Source: Taibaiella sp.
GTDB taxonomy: Bacteria; Bacteroidota; Bacteroidia; Chitinophagales; Chitinophagaceae
Length of the DNA: 64,000 nucleotides
Reading direction: 5' to 3'
Assembly (NCBI GenBank): GCA_016786705.1
Contig: JAEUVV010000012.1
Span: forward strand, 62,001-126,000
Part shown: positions 8,707 through 17,174 of the stretch, one piece after another
Position numbering within the stretch: position 1 is the stretch's first letter
Layout of the letters: every line of letters begins with the position of its first letter
Position numbers and translations under genes: made by a program
The notes under the pieces: model-generated
What the model was told of the DNA's origin: nothing
The model's database searches: none
The model's input: only the letters and a program-made list of their open reading frames with translations

Positions 8707-9702
8707 ATGATCTCGGTTAAACCATACAAGAGCGTAAAACAGTTGTTGGATAGATTCCCAACAGAACAATCTTGTATAGATCATCTTGAACTACTCAGAT
8801 GGCAAGGAAATGTTACTTCTCCATTTGACGCTGAATCCAGAGTTTACAAATGTGCCGGAAATAGATATCGGTGTGTCAACACCAAGAAGTACTTTACAGT
8901 AAGAACCGATAGTATATTTGAAGGTTCCAAAATTGATTTTCGCACATGGTTTGTCGCCATATACCTATTCATCATCAACAAGAGAGGTATAAGCTCCTAC
9001 CAGTTAGCAGATGAGTTAGGAGTTACTCAGAAAACAGCATGGTTTATTCTTGCAAGACTTAGGTTTGGTATAGACCCAGAAGATGATGAATTTGATGGAG
9101 ATATTGAATCAGATGAAACATTTGTAGGTGGCAAGAACAAGAATCGCCACTCAGACAAGAAAGTAAAGAATTCCCAAGGTAGAGCGTTTGTAGACAAAAC
9201 ACCAGTTCTAGGACTATTAAAACGAGGAGAATATAAGATAGTAAAAAGACCTCATAAAGTCATAGATGGTGAGTTTGTTTATGAAAAAGTATACTCACAG
9301 CATCCAAAAGTCAAAACATTTGTAGTTCCAGACACAAAAGCCAAAACAATACAACCTTTAGTATTGAAACATATAGAAAAAGGTAGTCGTTTACTTACAG
9401 ATGAATGGATGGCATATCAAGGACTAAGCAAGTACTATACACACCAGTTTGTAGATCATGGTAAAGGGCAATATGTAGATGGTGATATCACCACAAACCG
9501 TATAGAGAACTACTGGAGTCACTTAAAAAGATCTATTATAGGTGTGTACTACAAAGTATCAAGAAAGCACTTACAAATGTACCTTAATGAGAGATCTTTC
9601 AGGTTTAACAATAGAATGAGTATAATAAGCGAGAAAATAGACTTATTTTTACAGGGTATAACAGGTAAGAGATTAACTTACCAAACCTTAGTATATGGAT
9701 GA
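8707..9702 (+). CDS. IS1595-family transposase (ISXO2-like DDE)
   Basis: A 331-residue transposase that moves the surrounding element. The N-terminal region (1-75) corresponds to the family's zinc-binding segment, but the cysteines are incomplete (C23, C49, C56), so metal binding may be lost. A helix-turn-helix-like part follows (about 90-120, ISSYQLADELGVTQKTAW). The DDE core has Asp136 in ESDETFVGG, Asp232 in LLTDEWMAYQ and Glu267 in TNRIENYWSHLKR, then the typical HLQMYLNERSFRFNNR tail. Full length for the family, and all catalytic positions are present, so it is probably active. The 8-bp target duplication agrees with the family. Confidence 0.95.
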   Translation: MISVKPYKSVKQLLDRFPTEQSCIDHLELLRWQGNVTSPFDAESRVYKCAGNRYRCVNTKKYFTVRTDSIFEGSKIDFRTWFVAIYLFIINKRGISSYQLADELGVTQKTAWFILARLRFGIDPEDDEFDGDIESDETFVGGKNKNRHSDKKVKNSQGRAFVDKTPVLGLLKRGEYKIVKRPHKVIDGEFVYEKVYSQHPKVKTFVVPDTKAKTIQPLVLKHIEKGSRLLTDEWMAYQGLSKYYTHQFVDHGKGQYVDGDITTNRIENYWSHLKRSIIGVYYKVSRKHLQMYLNERSFRFNNRMSIISEKIDLFLQGITGKRLTYQTLVYG

Positions 9703-9976
9703 GAGATTAGCAAAAGAAGTTAAGAGGCTCAATGGCGATGAAAAATACCTAGCCAAATTCAAAACAGATGAAGAAGTCTATAAGGTATTAGGTGTTTTGG
9801 AAGTTTCAGAGTCATGGCAAGAATTCCTACAACTCAAGAAAAGGAAATTCTTCTACCCTACTGGAAGAGTTATGTACAGTATACCAGAACCTGATGGATA
9901 CGATAAAGTACTGGTTAACATCTTCAAGAAGGGTAAGCCACCAACAACAAACAAAAGCAAAGGCAGTCAAAAATGA
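9695..9976 (+). CDS. Small protein overlapping the transposase gene
   Basis: 93 residues, starting eight bases before the end of the transposase gene, so translation is probably coupled. It is Lys/Glu-rich (LAKEVKRLNGDEKYLAKFK), with a C-terminal basic tail (KKGKPPTTNKSKG). No family recognised; small basic companions of transposases may bind DNA or modulate transposition, but this is inference. A terminator hairpin overlaps the stop codon. Confidence 0.65.
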   Translation: MDERLAKEVKRLNGDEKYLAKFKTDEEVYKVLGVLEVSESWQEFLQLKKRKFFYPTGRVMYSIPEPDGYDKVLVNIFKKGKPPTTNKSKGSQK

Positions 9977-9989
9977 CCGCCTTTTTTAT
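9961..9989 (+). terminator. Terminator after transposase operon
   Basis: GGCAGTCA / TGACCGCC hairpin (about 9962-9981, one bulge), followed by TTTTTTATT. It overlaps the 3' end of the 93-residue ORF. Confidence 0.75.
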
Positions 9990-10006
9990 TACTTAAATTT
10001 TTAGAA

Positions 10007-10159
10007 ATGATTACTAAAAAGATTACTTTATTACATCAAGGGTCATACAACCCAAATCATCACAGAAGTTATAAGTGTGTGTGGTATTTCTTAGGCATAC
10101 CGTTCTGGAAATTTACCGTTATGGCGTGGAAAACAGAATTCCGCCAAGAAGAGTATTAA
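10007..10159 (+). CDS. 50-residue microprotein in transposon right arm
   Basis: Runs from the ATG at 10007 to the TAA at 10157-10159. The product is basic and aromatic (YKCVWYFLGIPFWKFTVMAW in the middle), with a short hydrophobic stretch that could be membrane-associated. No family is recognised, and it overlaps the minus-strand frame 10119-10328 by about 40 bases. It follows the transposase terminator directly. Confidence 0.35.
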   Translation: MITKKITLLHQGSYNPNHHRSYKCVWYFLGIPFWKFTVMAWKTEFRQEEY

Positions 10160-10328
10160 TTTGATCTATTGTTTGTTTGACTTTGAAAAACTCACCAGTA
10201 GAAATGTAAATATGACTTTGTATTGTTTCTTCTTTATTTAGAGATACATGTTTTATTGCAATAATCTCGGAAACTCTGATATAACATTGAGCGTTATTTT
10301 CTAAACTAAGTCTTACAAATTCTTTCAT
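10119..10328 (-). CDS. Small hypothetical protein
   Basis: 69 residues starting MKEFVRLSLENN. The pattern YIRVSEIIAIKHV, then ISTGEFFKVKQTIDQINTLL, resembles many short uncharacterised Bacteroidota proteins with a strand-turn-helix fold; the name of that group is not known to me. It lies near the right end of the transposon and points inward. No partner is evident. Confidence 0.6.
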   Translation of the reverse strand: MKEFVRLSLENNAQCYIRVSEIIAIKHVSLNKEETIQSHIYISTGEFFKVKQTIDQINTLLGGILFSTP

Positions 10329-10423
10329 AGATTACAATTTTCAAACAAATATAATCATAAAAAACTAACAATCAATATCTTATGAACATATCAAAAATCA
10401 AAACTATTAGCAACTTTTTAAAC

Positions 10424-10456
10424 CAGTGTAAGATTGTATATTAGTGCCTAATTTTT
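10424..10456. repeat. Right terminal inverted repeat plus right target-site duplicate
   Basis: 10424-10448 is the exact reverse complement of 6573-6597. 10449-10456 is TAATTTTT, the second copy of the target duplication. Confidence 0.95.
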
Positions 10457-10533
10457 AAGGGATCAACAAGCGAATGAGATAAGTCTTAACCCTTTCTTGC
10501 CGGCTTCTACGCCCGATCATAGAATAAGATAAA

Positions 10534-11497
10534 ATGGACAAAACAACAATAGGAGCTGACGGGCGACGACAACGATGGCCTGAACGATGATGATGCTATT
10601 ACCAGCTTTCCAACGATTGCAGGGAGAATACAATTTCATTATCCAAGCTATAGTATCCAGGCTTCAGTCTTTAACAATACAGGAGCAAATGCTTACGTTT
10701 ATGGCTGGATAGACTGGAATCTAAACGGAACATTTGATGTAGACGAGCGTGCCGCGGCAATAGTACCCGATGGTAATGCTCAGCAAACCGTTACTTTGAC
10801 CTGGACTAATGTTACTTTAAGCCCTACAAATGGCGCTGTGGGTACCTATGCAAGAATCAGGGTTGGTAATGATGCTCCGGAATCTGGTATGGGCGCCAAT
10901 AATCCTTCAGGGGTAGCTATTATAGGAGAGGTAGAAGATTACCGGATACTCTTCAGCAGCCCACTTCCCGTAAACCTCACTACATTCGAAGCCTACCGTA
11001 AAGGTGCTGTTATTCAATTGGATTGGAACACAGAAGGGGAGCGAAATAATCTGGGCTTTGCGGTAGAGCGGAGTGCTGACGGCAAAAATTGGGAGCAGAT
11101 TGCCTGGGCAGCGAGTAAAGCTGAAACAGGAGCATCCCCGAAAAGCATTGCTTACAGTTTAACAGATTATTTTCCTTTAAACGGTAGCAACTTTTATAGA
11201 TTAAAAATTGTTGGGACCGATGAAGCGTTTGAGTATAGCCCGGTTTGCCTGGTAAATATAAAGATAGAAGCTGTCGGCATCGCACCAAACCCTGCTTTTA
11301 AGCAAATCACTATCAGCCAACTCAAAGGAGGAGAAAATATCATAATTTATGACATGGCCGGACGCAAATTAGTTGAAAAGAAATCAGCGTCTACGAATAT
11401 GGATATTGATTTGACCAACTTTCCGACGGGTGTCTATAACCTATTGATCAGCGAAAATGACGGTATTCAATCAGTACACCGATTTATTAAAAACTAA
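10534..11497 (+). pseudogene. 5'-truncated, frameshifted GEVED-domain T9SS protein
   Basis: The coding signal starts abruptly near 10534 (DKTTIGADG) and changes frame at the GGG run 10561-10563. Removing one G restores GADGDDNDGLNDDDAI, the usual entry to a GEVED domain (10562-10955, ending GVAIIGEVEDYRI). Then follow the LPVNLTTFEAYRKGAVIQLD linker and a T9SS sorting domain (GIAPNPAFKQ, IIYDMAGRKL, ending RFIKN). No signal peptide or start codon precedes it, and stop codons occur at 10520 and 10550 in the main frame. The nearest usable start in that frame would be a TTG at 10796, inside the GEVED domain. The transposon right end lies about 80 bases upstream but does not by itself explain the missing N-terminus. 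Confidence 0.8.
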
Positions 11498-11548
11498 GCG
11501 CTAAAGCCCACCAGCACCTTTAGAGAAGAATAAGACCTACATCTGAAT

Positions 11549-11600
11549 ATCTGCTAGAGTTTGATAGGGTAAGCTGTCATCTTCTAGCAGATTATTTTTT
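11549..11600 (+). terminator. Terminator
   Basis: ATCTGCTAGA / TCTAGCAGAT (11549-11558 and 11583-11592) followed by TATTTTTTAATTTT. Confidence 0.8.
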
Positions 11601-11827
11601 AATTTTACAAATGGTGACAAGCTCATATTATCCTTTATAGGTCAAGTTGCCCTATAAAAAAAGTAAGTATGCATAAAAACTATAAGCTATTTTCTTATTT
11701 AAACCTTCAAAAACCGGGCCTTTTACCTGATAATCTTTACCAGAAGTAATTTTAGATAAAAGATCGACTACTAAAATATTACTAAGGGATTAGCCATCAT
11801 GAAATATACATCAAGCCTTTGAAATCA

Positions 11828-12142
11828 ATGAGAAATATATTTTGGACTGCTTACAGTATCGATGACCGTCCAGCTGCAATCTATAAAATCAGAGATTTGG
11901 TTGATTCATATGGCGATGTCGTGGATATTAACCTATACTCTGATATTTCGGTAAATTTCACCATCGAAATTCAGGAATGGAAAATTGATACATTATATAA
12001 AGAATTGAAGGGAATTGTCTCAATCGAAGAATTTAGATACCTGAATTCTACTTCGCAAAAAGAAAGAACAGTATATTTAAATACAACCTTCTTAAAAAGT
12101 ACCGGCAACCTAAGTATTGAAATCCCTGCTGTTCCCGGTTGA
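11828..12142 (+). CDS. Hypothetical protein
   Basis: 104 residues from the ATG at 11828 (MRNIFWTAYSIDD); an upstream TTG at 11819 is a weaker start. Alternating strands and helices (IYKIRDLVDSYGDVVDINLY, then KELKGIVSIEEFRYL) suggest a small alpha/beta ferredoxin-like fold. No signal peptide, membrane segment or recognised family. It stands alone between the broken GEVED gene and an acetyltransferase. Confidence 0.6.
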   Translation: MRNIFWTAYSIDDRPAAIYKIRDLVDSYGDVVDINLYSDISVNFTIEIQEWKIDTLYKELKGIVSIEEFRYLNSTSQKERTVYLNTTFLKSTGNLSIEIPAVPG

Positions 12143-12277
12143 CCCTTACAGCTGTTCAGGCAATATTTGATAAAACCCTCAATCAGCAATGAAAACTATC
12201 AGATTAAAGGCCCGGAGTTTTAAGTATTATTTTTAGAAGGCAGGCCGGGCAACTTAAAAAATTAAAAGTAAACGATA

Positions 12278-12748
12278 ATGACTGATGCTACTATAAGAAA
12301 AGTTCAGCTGCAGGACCTTGAAGGCCTGAAGGAAGTGCTGGAGTCAAGTGAACTCTTTCCTCCTGAATACCTTGACGATATGATTGCGGACTATTTTAAC
12401 AGCAATGATCCGGCAGATATATGGTTTACCTGTATTGATAATGACCGGCCTGTTGCGCTTGGCTATTGCGCACCTGAAAAATTTACGAACGGCACATACA
12501 ACCTGTATGCAATAGCCGTGCGCAAAGAATTGCAGGGAAAAGGTATAGGTGCAAAAATGATACGCTATATTGAGCAAGTACTGAAAGCAAAGGGAGCCAG
12601 GGTTTTAATCGTAGAGACGTCAGGCACTGACGATTATATACTAACCCGCAAATTTTACGATAAACTTGGCTACCATCGGGAAGCTGTTATCAAAGACTTC
12701 TGGAATGAAGGAGAGGATAAAATAATTTTCTGGAAAAAACTAAGCTAA
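12278..12748 (+). CDS. GNAT family N-acetyltransferase
   Basis: 156 residues; transfers an acetyl group from acetyl-CoA to an unknown amine in the cytoplasm. The GNAT core is clear: strand NLYAIAVRKELQGKGIGAKM holds the V-x-x-x-x-Q-G-K-G-I-G acetyl-CoA pyrophosphate loop, and FYDKLGYHREA is the usual C-terminal signature. Acceptor residues are not diagnostic. It is alone on the plus strand with no operon partner. Confidence 0.9.
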   Translation: MTDATIRKVQLQDLEGLKEVLESSELFPPEYLDDMIADYFNSNDPADIWFTCIDNDRPVALGYCAPEKFTNGTYNLYAIAVRKELQGKGIGAKMIRYIEQVLKAKGARVLIVETSGTDDYILTRKFYDKLGYHREAVIKDFWNEGEDKIIFWKKLS

Positions 12749-12927
12749 ATAGGTGAGCACAGATCTCGTTAGCAAAAAAGATAAGCCATATAATAACTTA
12801 TTCAGCAAATTAAGAAACTTCCTGTCGATATTTGTATAATAATTGAATAGCATAAGGCCTAAAGGCTTTACGTTGCCAACAGTCCTAATCCTCATCAGTA
12901 AAATATTAATTAAGCCCACTTAAGCAA

Positions 12928-13464
12928 ATGATAAAAGACAATAAAGAGACCTGGATAAAGGCAGGGTATGAACTTTTTTCAATTGCCGGGCAAAGCCTGC
13001 TTAAAATTGAACCGCTTGCAAAGATCGTAGGGAAAAGCAAATCTTCTTTCTATCATCATTTTGCAGACCTTGAACTCTTTACTGAGCAATTACTCAAATA
13101 CCACATCGCACAGTCTAAAATCATTGCCGGGAAAGAGCAAAATTGTAAAAATATTGACCCGGAATTAATAGATATACTAGTGGAGCACCGTATAGACCTA
13201 TTGTTCAACAGGCAATTGAGGATCAACCAAAATATTAAATCTTTTGCATTAACCTTGGCGCAATCCAACAGCATTCTTGGCGCTGCTTTTGTGAATGTAT
13301 GGATAAAAGACCTGGACCTGCAGCTTTCGCGGCGACAAATTGAAGGTTTATTTTCTCTGGCACTTGAAAATTTCTTTCTCCAGATCAATTCAGTAAATCT
13401 CAACTATGAATGGTTGTCCGGCTATTTCGGCAATTTAAAAAAAATTGCAGGAAGCTTTATCTGA
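12928..13464 (+). CDS. TetR-family transcriptional regulator
   Basis: 178 residues. The N-terminal helix-turn-helix is TetR-like (ETWIKAGYELFSIAGQSLLK, then IVGKSKSSFYHHFADLELF, about 6-50). The C-terminal ligand-binding half is divergent. It sits 78 bases upstream of a gene pair for small membrane proteins in the same direction and probably controls them. A TACCTTTG promoter element at 13510-13517 lies between regulator and targets. Confidence 0.85.
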   Translation: MIKDNKETWIKAGYELFSIAGQSLLKIEPLAKIVGKSKSSFYHHFADLELFTEQLLKYHIAQSKIIAGKEQNCKNIDPELIDILVEHRIDLLFNRQLRINQNIKSFALTLAQSNSILGAAFVNVWIKDLDLQLSRRQIEGLFSLALENFFLQINSVNLNYEWLSGYFGNLKKIAGSFI

Positions 13465-13542
13465 CCTTTTATTGTACGGTAGCGACTACAAAACCATCCG
13501 CAACACTTTTACCTTTGTGGCAAAATTTAAAGTTTTACTAAA

Positions 13543-13965
13543 ATGAAAACACAAAAGTTCCACAAATTCTGGCTGATGATCACTGCTATTGTCGTAGGCT
13601 CCTTTGGGCCCGTATTTTCTTTGGCTACTAATATTGAAACATCAGGATGGGCAAGCTGGACATTGGATCTGCTCAGTTGGTCCGAAAGCGGGACTCATAA
13701 TTTTGAAGCGCCGACAACACGTTTTTTAACTGCGCTCACCGGAGGCTTTCTCTTTGGTTGGGGAATTTGCATTTTTTGTTTGCGTCAATGGGTTTTTGAT
13801 AAGGCGCCGAATGAAACCCGCAAAGCAGTCGTTGCAGGATTATTAGCCTGGTTTGTATTAGACAGTACAGGTTCTGTAGCATCCGGAAATGCGATTAACG
13901 TTTTTTTTAATATTCTAGTCCTGCTAATTGCTGTGGGGCCTTTGTGGAAACCAGCGAGGGATTAA
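13543..13965 (+). CDS. Small integral membrane protein
   Basis: 140 residues with about four membrane segments: 10-30, 62-82 (FLTALTGGFLFGWGICIFCL), 95-112 and 118-135. No catalytic motif and no named family recognised. A TACCTTTG -7 promoter element lies 25 bases upstream. It is followed 18 bases later by another membrane protein gene, and both lie downstream of a TetR regulator, so they probably form a regulated unit. Confidence 0.75.
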   Translation: MKTQKFHKFWLMITAIVVGSFGPVFSLATNIETSGWASWTLDLLSWSESGTHNFEAPTTRFLTALTGGFLFGWGICIFCLRQWVFDKAPNETRKAVVAGLLAWFVLDSTGSVASGNAINVFFNILVLLIAVGPLWKPARD

Positions 13966-13983
13966 AACAGAAAGGTGTAAAAA

Positions 13984-14322
13984 ATGAAAAACAAGCTTCT
14001 GAAGTTATTGCTCATAGCGCAAACCATTATCATACTGGTATACACAATAATGGCTTTCAAAAATGAAGGTGCCGGTTTATTGGCCATTTTCTTATCCGAT
14101 ATCCGCAGCTTTACCTGGAACGGTCAGTTCAACCTTGATTTTAGCGCTTATCTGCTGTTATCAGGATTATGGATAATGTGGCGTAATAAATGCAACCCAT
14201 TTTCTATATTAGTCGGACTTACTGCCAGTATATTGGGCATCATTGTATTTGCGCCCTACCTGCTTTATTTATTATGGAAGGAGCAAGGTGATTTAAGAAA
14301 AGTAATGATCGGGTCCAGGTAA
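13984..14322 (+). CDS. Small integral membrane protein
   Basis: 112 residues with about three membrane segments: 7-25 (LLIAQTIIILVYTIMAF), 52-67 (AYLLLSGLWIMW) and 75-98 (ILVGLTASILGIIVFAPYLL). No family recognised. It is spaced 18 bases from the preceding membrane protein gene, an operon arrangement under the upstream TetR. Confidence 0.75.
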   Translation: MKNKLLKLLLIAQTIIILVYTIMAFKNEGAGLLAIFLSDIRSFTWNGQFNLDFSAYLLLSGLWIMWRNKCNPFSILVGLTASILGIIVFAPYLLYLLWKEQGDLRKVMIGSR

Positions 14323-14569
14323 ACGTGAAATGAATAAGGGCTATTCATAAGAACTATCTCTTGCAGGTATTATTATATAAACCTTAATTTTTTAAGAAAA
14401 CACCTTAGCTGATAACCGATCGGTAGAATAGCGAAAATAAAGCAGCAATTTGACTAAGAAATTACTTGGAAATACTTTAAACGGCAACTGGTTTTATGAC
14501 CAGCCTGCCAGGAGGTAAAGCGGTTAAGTGCAATTGGGAGACGCAAAATAGGTTCATACACACAATCGC

Positions 14570-15991
14570 TCACTCAATAATCTTACGCATCATTCCTTTA
14601 AATATAAACCCGTGGAAAGGCAATACCGCATACCAATACAGCCTGCCTAGCAAGCCTAAGGGGCGAAATGTAGCGGTCTGTATGAGTGTATTATTGCTGT
14701 CAATTTTAAATTCAAGCCAGGCTTCACCGGGTAATTTCATTTCTGCAAAAAGTAACAGTCGTTTTTCTGCTTTATCAGCTATTAATACGCGCCAGAAATC
14801 GAGCGCATCGCCGGAGGCTATTTCTGTATCACTCCTGCGGCCTCTGCGCATTCCTACCCCACCTGCCAATTGATCCAGGAAGCCCCGCAGCTTCCACAAC
14901 CAGTTGCCATAATACCAGCCATTTTTACCCCCGATTGACCAGATTTTTGTTACCGACTGTTCGCTGTTCTTAACTATCGCCTTGCGGATATCTTTATAGC
15001 AACCATTCACCGGCACTTCTATATATTTTGAAATGCCCTTACTCAAGAGCTTACTGGTTTGAGCATCTTTCCAGCTGGATAGCACCTGGTTCTGCTCTAT
15101 TTTATCAAAAGCCAATCGTATGGCCTTCGGGTACTCGATCAGGTCAATCTTCAATTTTCGGGCTAAATCATTTGGCATACAGATCACTTCATTCTTCATA
15201 CTATTGACCAGGTTTTTAGCCAATGCAAATGATGTGGACGTTACAAAATATAACCAGTAAGAAGAAATGCGCGGGGTCATTACCGGTACGATCATAATGC
15301 GCCTTTTAAGGCCACGTACCCGGGCAAACTGCAGGAGCATTTCTTTATAACTTAATACATCCGGGCCACCAATATCAAAACTCTGATTGTAGCTAAAAGG
15401 CTGCTGTATGACCCCTACCAAAAACTCTACTACATTACGAATCGCAATAGGCTGGCTTTTGGTGTTTAGCCATTTAGGCGTAATCATTATGGGTAATTTT
15501 TCTACCAGGTCCCTGATGATCTCAAAAGAAGCGCTCCCCGAGCCTACTATAATGCCTGCTTTTAAGATAGTGAGGGCATAAGGCCCATCACTCAAGATAC
15601 GGGCAACATTTTGTCTGCTGGAAAGATGCCTGGATAAATGTGTATCGTTAGTAATACCACTCAAGTAAATCACATGTCGGGCATTGGTACCGGATACATA
15701 GTTTTTAAAGTGCAAGGCACATTGCTCTTCCATTGTACCAAAATCTCCACTTTGAGTAGACATGGAATGGATTAGATAATAGGCCAGGTCAATATCTTTA
15801 GGGATAGCATGTAAGGTTTCGGGATGTAAAAAATCGGCTTCTACAACCTGCATGTTTTCTGTAGGAAATTTTTTGTGATTGAACCTGTTTTTATCCCGTA
15901 CACAACAAATCACCTGATGACCATTATCCAATAACACGGGCAAAAGGCGCTGAGCAATATAACCTGTAACGCCGGTTAATAAAATTTTCAT
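14570..15991 (-). CDS. SDR-family oxidoreductase with DUF2867 domain
   Basis: 473 residues from the ATG at 15991 (MKILLTGVTGYIAQ); four extra codons upstream are possible. The N-terminal half is an atypical short-chain dehydrogenase NAD(P)-binding domain (GVTGYIAQ nucleotide loop; YLIHSM and YLSGITN in the core). The C-terminal half (about 310-473) matches the DUF2867 arrangement, with GGKNGWYYGNWLWKLRG and FWRVLIADKAEKRLLLFAEM. The substrate is unknown. It follows another SDR gene on the same strand and lies near a DUF2256 gene, a combination often seen with photolyase or cryptochrome genes, which are absent here. Confidence 0.85.
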   Translation of the reverse strand: MKILLTGVTGYIAQRLLPVLLDNGHQVICCVRDKNRFNHKKFPTENMQVVEADFLHPETLHAIPKDIDLAYYLIHSMSTQSGDFGTMEEQCALHFKNYVSGTNARHVIYLSGITNDTHLSRHLSSRQNVARILSDGPYALTILKAGIIVGSGSASFEIIRDLVEKLPIMITPKWLNTKSQPIAIRNVVEFLVGVIQQPFSYNQSFDIGGPDVLSYKEMLLQFARVRGLKRRIMIVPVMTPRISSYWLYFVTSTSFALAKNLVNSMKNEVICMPNDLARKLKIDLIEYPKAIRLAFDKIEQNQVLSSWKDAQTSKLLSKGISKYIEVPVNGCYKDIRKAIVKNSEQSVTKIWSIGGKNGWYYGNWLWKLRGFLDQLAGGVGMRRGRRSDTEIASGDALDFWRVLIADKAEKRLLLFAEMKLPGEAWLEFKIDSNNTLIQTATFRPLGLLGRLYWYAVLPFHGFIFKGMMRKIIE

Positions 15992-16047
15992 ACAAGAAAG
16001 CATTTAGGTATCCTTAAAAAATATTGACAGCAAAGGCAATAAGTATA

Positions 16048-16746
16048 CTAAACTTTTAAGCTCGACATTCCGCCATCTATATGTATTACTTGTCCGGTGA
16101 TCCAGCTCGCTTTTTCCGATACCAAAAAAGCCACCATATGGGCCATATCATCGGCCTTACCGATTCTCTTTAAAGGATGCCGCAAGGCATTGGCCTCCCG
16201 TTTGGTATCGCTATTGAGCAGTGATGCGGCTAATGGTGTATCGGTAAGTGATGGTGCAATACAATTAACCCTGATTTTGGGCGCATATTCAGCCGCCAGC
16301 GCTTTGCAAAGTCCTTCTACTGCACCTTTAGAGGCAGCCACCTGGCTATGGAAAGGCAAACCGTTTTGTACCGCCACTGTAGAGAATAATATAACGCTGG
16401 CATTATTGCTGCGTTTTAAGCGAGGCAGTACTTGTTGTAAAACGTTAATGGCCCCCAGCACTTGTAATTGATAATCTTTCAGGAAATCACTGGCTGCAAT
16501 GCGCTCAAAAGGCCGCAGGCTAATACTCCCGGGGCAATACACCACAGCATCTATAGTTTCCGGTAAAAAATCTAAAGCAATAGGGTCATCCAGCACATCT
16601 AGTGAATAATATTGAATCAATGGATGATCGGAATGAATAGGATGTTTGTTATAAGTAGCCCAAACCTGGTGGCCTTCGGCTGCCAGTTGCATGGCTACTG
16701 CTTTTCCTATACCTGAAGATGCCCCAACGACGAAATAATTTGCCAT
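16048..16746 (-). CDS. SDR-family oxidoreductase
   Basis: 232 residues, starting at the ATG at 16746 (MANYFVVGASSGIGKAV). The longer open frame upstream is non-coding in character. Classical short-chain dehydrogenase: glycine loop GASSGIG (8-14), the Ser-Tyr-Lys region altered to HSQVAASKGA, so the usual catalytic Tyr is not in its normal position, and a C-terminal ITGQVIHIDGGMSSL. The family usually reduces carbonyl groups with NAD(P)H. The loss of the YxxxK tyrosine is worth noting. A TAAATTTG promoter element (minus strand, 16770-16777) lies 23 bases upstream. Confidence 0.85.
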   Translation of the reverse strand: MANYFVVGASSGIGKAVAMQLAAEGHQVWATYNKHPIHSDHPLIQYYSLDVLDDPIALDFLPETIDAVVYCPGSISLRPFERIAASDFLKDYQLQVLGAINVLQQVLPRLKRSNNASVILFSTVAVQNGLPFHSQVAASKGAVEGLCKALAAEYAPKIRVNCIAPSLTDTPLAASLLNSDTKREANALRHPLKRIGKADDMAHMVAFLVSEKASWITGQVIHIDGGMSSLKV

Positions 16747-16769
16747 AAATGTGTTGCCATTTTCTGATT

Positions 16770-16777
16770 CAAATTTA
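16770..16777 (-). promoter_or_regulatory. Promoter -7 element for the SDR gene
   Basis: TAAATTTG on the minus strand fits the Bacteroidota -7 consensus TAnnTTTG. No TTG at the expected distance was found. Confidence 0.4.
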
Positions 16778-17017
16778 GTACAATTAAATACTAAATAATT
16801 TATTTTTGTAATAAATTTCAAATAATTAGTATGGTATAGTATTTTAATAAAGCTTTGATAGATTGCAAGCACCAAAAGCAAGGCCTGTAATGAAAATCCG
16901 GCCACCATTAGCAGCTTATTGCATGCAGTAGGCCACTTTTCATTCTGTGGCATTTTGTAAGACAAAGCTACTGTTGATAAATCTATAGTTGAAATTATTT
17001 AATAATGAGTACTTGCA

Positions 17018-17158
17018 ATGCCTAAGCAGATAAAAAAACAAGACCTTCCTGTTAAAGTGTGTATAGGCTGCAACAGGCCTTTTTCCTGGCGTAAAAAATG
17101 GGAAAAGGTTTGGGAAGCAGTAAAATACTGTAGTAAAAAATGCAGCAGTAAAAGATAA
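17018..17158 (+). CDS. DUF2256 family microprotein
   Basis: A 46-residue protein. Cys pairs CIGC and CSKKC flank a PFSWRKKWEKVWEAVKYCS core, the exact pattern of DUF2256, whose cysteines probably bind zinc. Genes of this family are usually neighbours of cryptochrome/photolyase and SDR genes; here two SDR genes lie divergently upstream, but no photolyase is in the window. The function is unknown in the whole family. The start is an ATG preceded by an AT-rich segment with no clear Shine-Dalgarno, as is common in this phylum. Confidence 0.9.
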   Translation: MPKQIKKQDLPVKVCIGCNRPFSWRKKWEKVWEAVKYCSKKCSSKR

Positions 17159-17174
17159 GTCACAATGAAGCCAT

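Larger units (their letters stand above)
6573..10448 (+). mobile_element. IS1595-family (ISXO2-like) transposon with passenger genes
   Basis: A 3.9-kb element bounded by perfect 25-bp inverted repeats and flanked by the 8-bp direct repeat TAATTTTT, the duplication size known for IS1595. It contains an IS1595-type DDE transposase (8707-9702), a small overlapping downstream ORF, a minus-strand passenger operon of a secreted and a membrane protein, several microproteins, and a structured leader RNA. Base composition is clearly more AT-rich than the flanks, which supports acquisition from elsewhere. Intact ends and a perfect target duplication suggest recent insertion. It landed in the terminator between two T9SS-protein genes. 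Passenger-carrying IS1595 members are known; this set of passengers is not one I recognise. Confidence 0.93.

Noticed and set aside
6573..10448. A composite transposon or an integrative conjugative element
   Set aside because: Only one transposase, single inverted ends and no integrase or transfer genes; a simple IS1595 element with cargo explains it.
14496..14873. 125-codon frame antisense to the DUF2867 protein end
   Set aside because: Shadow of the conserved C-terminal domain on the other strand.
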